64,000 bases of DNA from Tenodera sinensis (taxonomy: Eukaryota; Arthropoda; Insecta; Mantodea; Mantidae). The number at the start of each line of letters is the position of its first letter. Position 1 is the first letter of the stretch. The notes under the pieces were generated by a model. It made no database searches, was not told the origin of the DNA, and was given only the letters and a program-made list of their open reading frames with translations. Made by a program: the position numbers and the translations under genes. Below, one piece after another: positions 56,851 to 64,000 of the stretch. The stretch spans positions 149,692,874 through 149,756,873 of the forward strand of contig CM060965.1 in the NCBI GenBank assembly GCA_030765045.1, read 5' to 3'.

Positions 56851-58506
56851 GTTCTACGGGAGATAATGAAGAAAGAAACGCGTAGTTGTAAAAACTACAT
56901 GTTTTTGCTGTTTGTGCGAAGAGTTCTGCTCTGGCAGCAAATTTCCAAATTCTCAATATAGCGTATAAGTTTTATTTTAATTGCGATCTTGGGGGGCGGG
57001 ATCATGCCTGGGTACCTTATAGAGGCTACTTAAAAAGTGTCTGCTATTGCAGTAGGAGTTGGAATTTGGCAAACATTCAGTGAATGTTCCTTTCAACATA
57101 TGTCCAAAAACAAATACATGATGAGATATGAGCCATGTTACATTTTTATATTCTAGTTTACTATCAGAACCTCCTTTTAAATACCTGCTATAGCTTGTAC
57201 AAGATATAATCAAGAAAAATCACTTACCTTTCGGTGTAAAAGTTATATGGCGTGAAAAAAAAAGACTTTGTTTAACCGATATAACTGAATCTTTCTCAAA
57301 AAAGTAAGGGTGTAATGTGGTATGCGAGTCTCCCAAGGACTATCAGGACTGTTCCTTTTCTACCTTCTACATGCAAAGAAGAGCTGGAACCCGACAAATA
57401 TCATTTGATGATATGCAAACCTCATCAAGTAGATTACACCTAAATTCTATGAGATGAGAAAGAACCCCGTGTAATAAAAGGGGTTGGTGGCGACGATCTG
57501 TTAGGTGAATTTTACTTAACACTTGACTGAGCTTCTAAGATCATCCCTTAAGAGTGGAAGATATTGCATAAAAATACTAGCGCTTCAAGGTTTAGAAATA
57601 TAAATAAGTCTTGTTACCTTATGTTAAAGTTACAGATCCTGTAGTTTATGCAATATTTCATATAATGTTGAAGACCGGCACACATTTATAGCAGACTTCC
57701 AAAAGAAGCTTAAAGTGGCTTTTTGTTACAAAATTGACAAGGTTTAACTTTCTTTGCAACTGTAGCACACTATGCACGAGCAATAAAATAAACGTACGAA
57801 AACATTTTTCACATCCTTGAAGCTATTAAATACGAGAACCACCACAATTGACAGTGTTTGTATCTTAAAAATAGCATTCTATTAGGACTGCCAGGGTTCA
57901 CCAAATATCCTTGTTTCCTCTGTCTTAACACTACATAACCAAGGGACGGTCAAAAAGAGGTAAAACTTAAACCTTCAATTAATCCACAAATTAGAGCTAT
58001 TCCCCTTCACACAACAAATTTGGGTTGATGAAAAACTTTATGTAACATATGGACAAAACAGGTGACACCTTCAAGTATCTGTAAAATAATATTCGCTGGC
58101 TGAAGTGATAGAAAACTAAAAGGGACATTCCTGAAGATCAGATTTCAAAGATTTTTAGAATTACTAACTACAAATGAACCTGAAGTATACCAATCATTTA
58201 AAGTCAGAGTTAGTGTAAAGGCAACACGGAGAAATAAAATAGTGAATTAACGAAGAATCTCTCTCAAAGTTACTAGAATTTAGGATGATGTTCAAGATTC
58301 ACTTCCTGCATTCTCATTTTGTTTTAATTTTATTTTCCTCAAAACTTGAGGAAAGATGCAAAGCTCTTCAAGTGATTCTTCTTCTAAGTGAATGTGGGTA
58401 GCCAATTATATAAATTTATATAAAATATTCATTTCCAGTATTAATGACCATAAAACTAATAAGTAATAACATCCAGGCTTAAACATTCGGTATAGTGTCC
58501 ACTTTT
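56851..58506. other. Unassigned AT-rich sequence
   Basis: No recognised gene or repeat over about 1.65 kb. Confidence 0.4.
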
Positions 58507-58676
58507 ACTCTCTCTACTATAAGTACATAGAGTAAGCAGAAGTATTGTATTTCACTCAGAATTCCATACCGAGATTTCACCGGACTTCCCGAATAAAAAC
58601 AAAACAAAAAGCAAGCTTTTTAGGAAAAGGTGTGTTTGTGTTGTGTTGTGTTGTGTTGTGTTGTGTTGTGTTGTGT

Positions 58677-58709
<33 letters not shown>

Positions 58710-58977
58710 ACATAGAAATTTTTTTACAAATTTTCATTTTCTCGAAAATGGCTCTTAACGTTTTTGATTAAAATACCACATGTGTGAGAGATTTTTCTGA
58801 CAAATGAAATCTGAAGTCTCCTGCATTCTAGAGAGCTTGTGCCTAACTGATAAAGTGAGAGGTAGACATCTTACCGCACAAGAAGTGTAGATCTTGTTAA
58901 AACACACAGTTTGTCAACTTGGTTTTGTTGTGGAGTGAACCGGTTCCGAGATATTCCTTGTTATTTGTTTGTGCACC
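58507..58977 (-). repeat. GT-element copy, internally deleted, with (TTGTG)n
   Basis: It begins 'actctctctact' with the terminal palindrome diverged, keeps the 'gcttttttaggaaaaggt'-like segment and replaces the GT tract by about nine TTGTG units then (TG)n (58629-58705). It jumps past the 'ggacagcataactc' block to 'cgaaaatggctcttaacg' and ends near 'gatattccttgttatttg'. Confidence 0.78.
58629..58705. repeat. (TTGTG)n then (TG)n microsatellite
   Basis: A pentanucleotide array followed by a GT run, at the GT-element's usual microsatellite position. Confidence 0.95.
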
Positions 58978-59342
58978 ACCAGGAAATGAAACAAAGCCCT
59001 TGTTTAGTGGTGGATTGGAAAGCATTTCTTTCCACTGCCGCCAAGAAAAAAATTTCTTTACCCTCTGAAGGGACGAGAAGAATCCGTAACCATTGTTGAA
59101 GCAGTTTGTTCCCTTTCTTGATGAAATTTCGTCCTTCTCGCAGTGGATTGTAATAGCTACAAATGCTGCCTCCCCTGTGAAATAAGCATGGAGCCCAATG
59201 TCCTCTACCACAGCTGGAAATGCAATGAATGTTCCACTGTATGGTGAGAATACAGACGCAGGTTAACAGATATGTGATCTCTTTTTGCCAATATAGAGAA
59301 CAAAGTACAAATATATAAGGAGTAAACATAAACTAAAGAACA

Positions 59343-59344
<2 letters not shown>

Positions 59345-59376
<32 letters not shown>
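59345..59376. repeat. Poly(A) run
   Basis: About 32 consecutive A. Upstream sequence (58978-59344) shows no recognised retroelement, so its origin is unclear. Confidence 0.9.
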
Positions 59377-59378
<2 letters not shown>

Positions 59379-59785
59379 AATTGTCGGGCTTTGTTGCGGC
59401 TCTGATATAGAACTGCAAGGTACAACTAATTCACAACTTGTATATCATTTTGCATTTATTAAAGTATTCTTAAGTTTGAGGTAAGCTTACTGTGCATACT
59501 GTTGGAGTGTAAAGAAGAAAAATATAAAGAGTGAAACAAATAGACAATTGCAGAGAATTGAAAACCGGACTTGCCGTACGTAAAGCACACATTTTATCTC
59601 TCAGCTGCGTTTTAAGTGTTGTCTACACGTCGAATTAATAAAGCACGAAATTTAAATGATGACATACTTCTAGGGGGGGCAGTTCCTAAAGTAAGCTCAT
59701 CGAATTTCGCACGAACATTGAAACGTGCATGTGCAGCGACTTTGCATTGGCAGTATTACAGTGTGTTGTTCAGTGTGGGTTTAAA

Positions 59786-60240
59786 ATGTTTAAAAAAATC
59801 TATGGATCTGCTGATTGTGAAATTCGTTCTGTGATTCGGTTTTTGACAGCAAAGAACGTTTTAGCAGCGGAATTTTATCGACAGATCAGCGATGAGTGAC
59901 GTCAAAGTGCTTAAGTGCTTGAGAGCTTTCAAAGCTGGACGGGAAATTGTCCATAATGAATCTCGATCAGCCTGGCCATCAATGATCACAAAAGATTTGA
60001 TCAGTACCGTGGATAAAAATATCCATCAAGATCGGCGATTGACAATTTCCAATGGTTATCCAGTGGTTATTCACTGATTATCCAACGACTCGTTATCTAC
60101 ATAGCCGACAAATTTCCATGACGTCGGCATGCAAAACTTGAAGAAGCTTATAACAAGGGTTTAAACAAATATGGCAACTGTGTAGAAAAACATTGAAAGA
60201 TGTAAAACATTCAATAAAGTAACGTTTTGCAACAATCTAT
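59786..60240 (+). pseudogene. Mariner transposase relic, internally deleted
   Basis: 'FKKIYGSADCEIRSVIRFLT' then 'AKNVLAAEFYRQISD' starts the N-terminal helix-turn-helix. A break near 59898 leads into 'MSDVKVLKCLRAFKAGREIV' and 'HNESRSAWPSMITKDLISTV'. This is the classical mariner/SETMAR-type DNA-binding half. The catalytic domain is deleted; a short piece of the C-terminal tail survives near 60150 ('YNKGLNKYGNCVEK'). It belongs to a different mariner group from copies A and B (no DUF4817). No terminal repeats were identified. The Gly-Arg-Pro motif usual after 'SRS' is changed to Ala-Trp-Pro. Confidence 0.8.
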
Positions 60241-60462
60241 GATGGTTTTATGTGTATAAAATATCGCACCTTACTTCACGAATTACTCATATTTTTATGA
60301 ATATTCGATGGCTGAGTTATATGGGTCGAGTTCTTAGGTCGTGTTCGACAGCGTAGTTTTGATTGGTCCTCTTGTGTCAAGCCACAATCTCTGAGCACGG
60401 ATCAGCCAGATCAGACATACGTCTCTATTCTAGAGACATTCGCTTACAGAGCAAGAGCCCGT

Positions 60463-61499
60463 GTCTGCCAGACCTTCCTTATTTTATACAAGCTGAAAGT
60501 TGCTCAGCGCACGTCCCCAACACAGGTAGGAACGATGGGGGATACTATGAGCCTTTTATCACCGTGGCTTTGGTAGGCAATAGGTGTGAAAGGTATATAA
60601 AATAGCAACTTAAAGTCATCAAAGTATAAAGCCTAATTATCTTATATTTTCTTCGGGATAGTATTAAAAATTACACCATTCATTGCCAGACACTTAGTAC
60701 CATGGTAACTCGTCATCAGGCACCCTTAAACTTCAGTGAATTGAAACTGTGCTTACGTTATAGTATAAAAGCTGAATTTTATATAGGTTCCTTGGGTGAC
60801 TACTAGAAGATCCTTCTTTAATAACAGAAGAGTTTCAAAATTCTAACACCTGGCCAGACAAACTCAACTCAAACACAAATTAAAACGTCTCTCTTGATGA
60901 TAATTAAAGCTGGATCAGATATATTTTACAAACTGCAGAAACAAGAAGTAAAATGTATACCCTACGCATAATAACACATACTGACTGAACTAAGAATTCG
61001 TAGTAAAAATCGCAGAAGATCTAGCTCACTATGGGACCAAATGAGCTCGTTATCGACGGGCCCTTAAACCCAACACACTCACTCAGCCCCTACGCGCTGC
61101 GAGTTTGTCTGGCCAGGTGTTAGAACTGTTGAAACTATCTGGCTAGTAAGAAAAGATCTAAGAGTCACCCAAGAAACAAATATAAAAATCAGCTTTTATA
61201 CTGTAAAATAAGTACATTTACAGTTTATTAAAGTTTAAGGGTGTCCGGCGAGGGGTTAGCACGGTACTAAGTGCCTGGCAATGGATGACGTGATTTCTAA
61301 TATTATCTCGAAGAAAATATAAGAAAATTAGTCTTCGTACTTTGACGATTTTAGGTTGCTACTTTATACACCTTTGCTATCTGTTACCTGCCAAAGCCAC
61401 GATGATCCATCCAAAATTCATAGTAGCCTCATCGTTCCTCTGCTGGGGGCATGCGCCGAGAAACTTTCACTTACTATAAATAAGGAAGGTCTGACAGAC
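60463..61499. repeat. Long inverted repeat (~400-bp arms, 235-bp spacer)
   Basis: Left arm 60463-60865 and right arm 61101-61499 are reverse complements at roughly three quarters or more of positions. Anchors include 'gtctg.cagaccttcctta', 'cgtggctttgg.aggtaa'-type, 'ttatattttcttcg', 'cacttagtacc' and 'taacacctggccagacaaac' on both arms. The arms contain no recognised coding motif. It may be two opposed copies of one element or a foldback transposon. Confidence 0.85.
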
Positions 61500-62560
61500 T
61501 TTGTTAAATTATCACGGATCAAATAGGAACTATTTGTGTTTTAAGACGTCTCTTATTTATATGGTGGACAAAGATATAGAATACCATAGGCATTGTTTGT
61601 GCTATCATTGTAACATTTAGGAAAATCTCCTGTGAACACCGCTGAAGCTGAAATGCAGATGGAATAAATCCTACTCTCAAATGCACCCAGTCACGTTTCT
61701 CCACCACTGTATTCACATACACACTAGCACATGCGCGTTTCTAAAAATTACTGCCGCAAATCAAATAATACAAATGTAAATTGATAGCGTGATAAGCCTC
61801 AGAAACCAAAAGAAAGACACTTTCTATCGAAATTTAAACTTATAACAGTCTTTATCTATGTAGATTCATTCCAGGTATATTGGAATATGCATATTAGGAT
61901 ATTCATTTACAACTATACTCGCGCAATGAGTTATACTGCTAAAGGAACATTTTTACGCTTGCAATTAGTTCTGTATAGTATAATTAAAACACAACCTGGG
62001 CGATTTAAGCATCGGAAAATTGGGTTCATAACTGACACAACACAGTCATCGCAGTGAAATGCAGTACTAAATATCTCATTCTTAATTCAGTATTCATCCG
62101 CAGAAAAGGCGTTAATTAGACCAGGTCGAGAATAGGTTGAAACTGGAAGGTGATAAGGGAAGTTAAAATAAAATATTGATAAAGCTATGAAATTTATTTC
62201 CTAAAATGAAATGAACAGTTTTATTTCACGCAAGGGCCATTGACTGACTAGTAAAACGCAAGGTGCTGTCACTCTGCACTGCAACACCCGGTTAAATGAG
62301 CATTGCTTGCTTGCGTCTGCTGTTACTATTGAACACTAATAGCGAAACGGCAGTGCCGCAAGTAGATGTGCTAGTGTAACCCCTGGGGAAATGCATCTGC
62401 TCTCGCTGAGCACTACAATTTCGGCTCAGTCGCCTCATTAATTTTTTTTTGTTTGTTCCGTTTGTATACTAGCTTTAATATTTAGATCATATTGGCAGAT
62501 TATTATTTATGCCAACAAACTTACTGCTGGTGCTTTTAAACACACAAGCCGTTTGTGGGC
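61500..62560. other. Unassigned sequence
   Basis: No recognised gene or repeat. Confidence 0.4.
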
Positions 62561-62896
62561 AATATTTTAAGAGGTGGAATGAGGATTGAAAAATTCAATG
62601 CCATAGCCGGGATTTGAGCAACGGATCTTCCGTTTTATCGAATGGCTGGTCTAATCACTAAGCTTCTGTGGCCAATTTGCCAGTAATACATTAAATTCCC
62701 CAATTAAATTTCCCAATCTCTTGATTCTCGTTGTCTAACCGGGGAAGTACGAATCGGTTGGGGAATTTAATGTCATGCTGACAGTTGACCATGGTAGCTT
62801 AGTGGCTAGAGCAACCCCTCGATAAGCGGAAGATCCGTGGATCAAATCGCGGCTATGGCATTGAATTTTTCAGTCCTAATTCCACCTCTTAAATAT
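62561..62896. repeat. Palindrome with tRNA-like arms (~140-bp arms)
   Basis: Arms at 62561-62703 and 62758-62896 are reverse complements, centred near 62730. Each arm carries a tRNA-like unit. On the right arm 'tagcttagtggctagagc' (A box, D arm) and 'ccgtggatcaaatcgcgg' (T arm, B-box-like) lie between CCATGG and CTATGG, which pair as an acceptor stem. Arms end in 'aagaggtgga' and 'tccacctctt'. Head-to-head tRNA-derived elements or a foldback element. Confidence 0.82.
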
Positions 62897-63009
62897 CAGC
62901 AGAGTTTTACCTTTTCGAGTAATTTCTCAGCAGCAATGATGTTAAGCCGCTTACAGTGGTGTTAATCTTTGAGCTGATGTTACTATTGATTATGCCTTAA
63001 ATTCACATA

Positions 63010-63155
63010 CATATTCACACTCTCATTCATAATTCTAGGCCCTAGGGAGGTTGGGCAATAATCCTGGCTAAAGAAAAATTCCCACCCTCCAGCCGGCAAT
63101 CGAATCGCAGACCTCTGGATTTGAAGGTTAACGTACTAACCAGACCACACAGGCA
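63010..63155 (-). repeat. SINE-like tRNA-derived unit (copy 2)
   Basis: Minus strand: 'tgtggtctggttagtacg' (A-box-like), 'ggtctgcgattcgattgcc' (B box), then 'gggtgggaatttttctttag' and 'aggattattgccc', matching copy 1 at 36195-36340 in order and spacing. Confidence 0.65.
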
Positions 63156-64000
63156 GTCTCACTCATATGAGTACCAACATATAGTCCATTCGTATTCTTT
63201 TCGGCCAGGGCTTGAAGGTCGGGGAAAGGGTTAGGCTACTCCGATCTTCCCTCTCCGTCAGGCATAGCACGTATTGGTCGTGTGTCAGGCGTGAGCAGTT
63301 GAAATATCGTCCTTGCTATGCAACATGATCTCGAACTTTGTTAACGTATCTATTTGGCTGAAAATTCTTTCGACGTGTTTGTGAATAAGAAATCTGTATC
63401 TCTAGGCTGGAGAACATATACAGTAATCATGAGGAATAAATAAAATAGTAAAATCTACAGAATATTTTATTGTACTAGTTACACCAAGGAATTAATGTAA
63501 CATGAATGGCCATTCTCTGAGCATATATCATCGTCTTATAGATTGATTATATTATTAGAGGCTGACTGTTTACCATTATACCATCAAAGGAACGAAATTT
63601 GTTTTCTGGTTCAACAAGATGTGTGAAGTTATGTTATCATTCTTGTTGTTACTGTTCTTTATAACATTTTGAACTAAGGCTGGAATTTCAGTAACAATTT
63701 CTTCCATAGATACTGTTGGCTGCTCTGACCATACTATTCTGTGTGTTCAAAGTACAATGATAATGGAGCAGTCAAACAACTACATCGCAGTGCTTACCAG
63801 CTAATTCATCAATAGCGTGCACTTTGTGTTTACTGTAAGCTTCTTTTATAAGTTTTAGCAACTGTAGTAGCCTCTTTTATCGTTCATTTATAATAGATTG
63901 AACGATAAACGTCGCCTGCAATGTTTACTGTGTGCGTCACCACGTGCTACTTGCTGCACGGACCTGTCCTCCACTCCCTTACGCCACCTGGTGGCTGAAA
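63156..64000. other. Unassigned sequence
   Basis: No recognised feature to the end of the window. Confidence 0.4.

Overview
This window reads as intergenic DNA from a transposon-rich animal genome, most likely an arthropod and probably an insect with a large genome. The evidence is the mix of families: Jockey-clade and other LINEs, DUF4817-type and classical mariners, GTF2IRD2-like hAT elements, tRNA-derived SINE-like units, long GT/AC tracts, and no compact gene array. The species assignment is inference. No host protein-coding gene is certain. The only two long intact cellular-type reading frames belong to one full-length Jockey-like retrotransposon. The long open frames over the GT tract at 49.6-50.4 kb are artefacts of the dinucleotide repeat.

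Layout. 1-7.2 kb: head-to-tail copies and relics of a ~0.85 kb element (here called the GT-element) that carries an internal AC/GT microsatellite and ACTTTCTCTACT-like ends. 7.4-7.8 kb: hAT relic. 9.5-11.9 kb: mariner copy A, with decayed transposase and an internal tRNA-like segment. 12.5-14.3 kb: the best host-gene candidate, a small spliced transcript with CCAAT box, consensus splice sites and polyA signals. 14.6-14.8 kb: short hairpin. 15.0-15.7 kb: 5'-truncated LINE. 15.76-19.07 kb: complete but dead hAT element with a perfect 8-bp target duplication. 19.6-27.5 kb: mariner copy B, split by a full-length Jockey LINE (20.55-25.93 kb) with a 13-bp target duplication. 27.5-32 kb: GT-element halves and a second LINE fragment.

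32-47 kb is mostly unrecognised AT-rich sequence. It contains a Ty3/gypsy reverse-transcriptase relic, a mariner C-terminal relic, a SINE-like unit, a decayed member of an uncharacterised multicopy arthropod family (37.8-39.1 kb), a DDE transposase relic (41.5 kb), another GT-element copy and a 674-bp TIR element (44.34-45.01 kb). 47-51.3 kb is a same-orientation tandem cluster of GT-elements; one is split by an RNase-H-bearing LINE fragment and another holds an apparently uninterrupted (GT)n tract of about 823 bp. 51.4-52.4 kb: internally deleted hAT. 53.8-56.8 kb: near-full-length, decayed EN-RT LINE with a 10-bp target duplication. 58.5-63.2 kb: GT-element with (TTGTG)n, mariner relic, a 1.04-kb long inverted repeat, a tRNA-like palindrome and a SINE-like unit.

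The parts do not form a pathway. The window is a layered insertion record whose order can be partly reconstructed: a mariner was patched with 96 bp of gag-like DNA and then hit by the Jockey LINE; a GT-element was hit by a LINE. The most notable signals are the GT-element's structure and clustering, paired 3'-terminal RNA hairpins on the Jockey LINE, the tRNA-like unit inside the mariner, and the long inverted repeats that could form double-stranded RNA.
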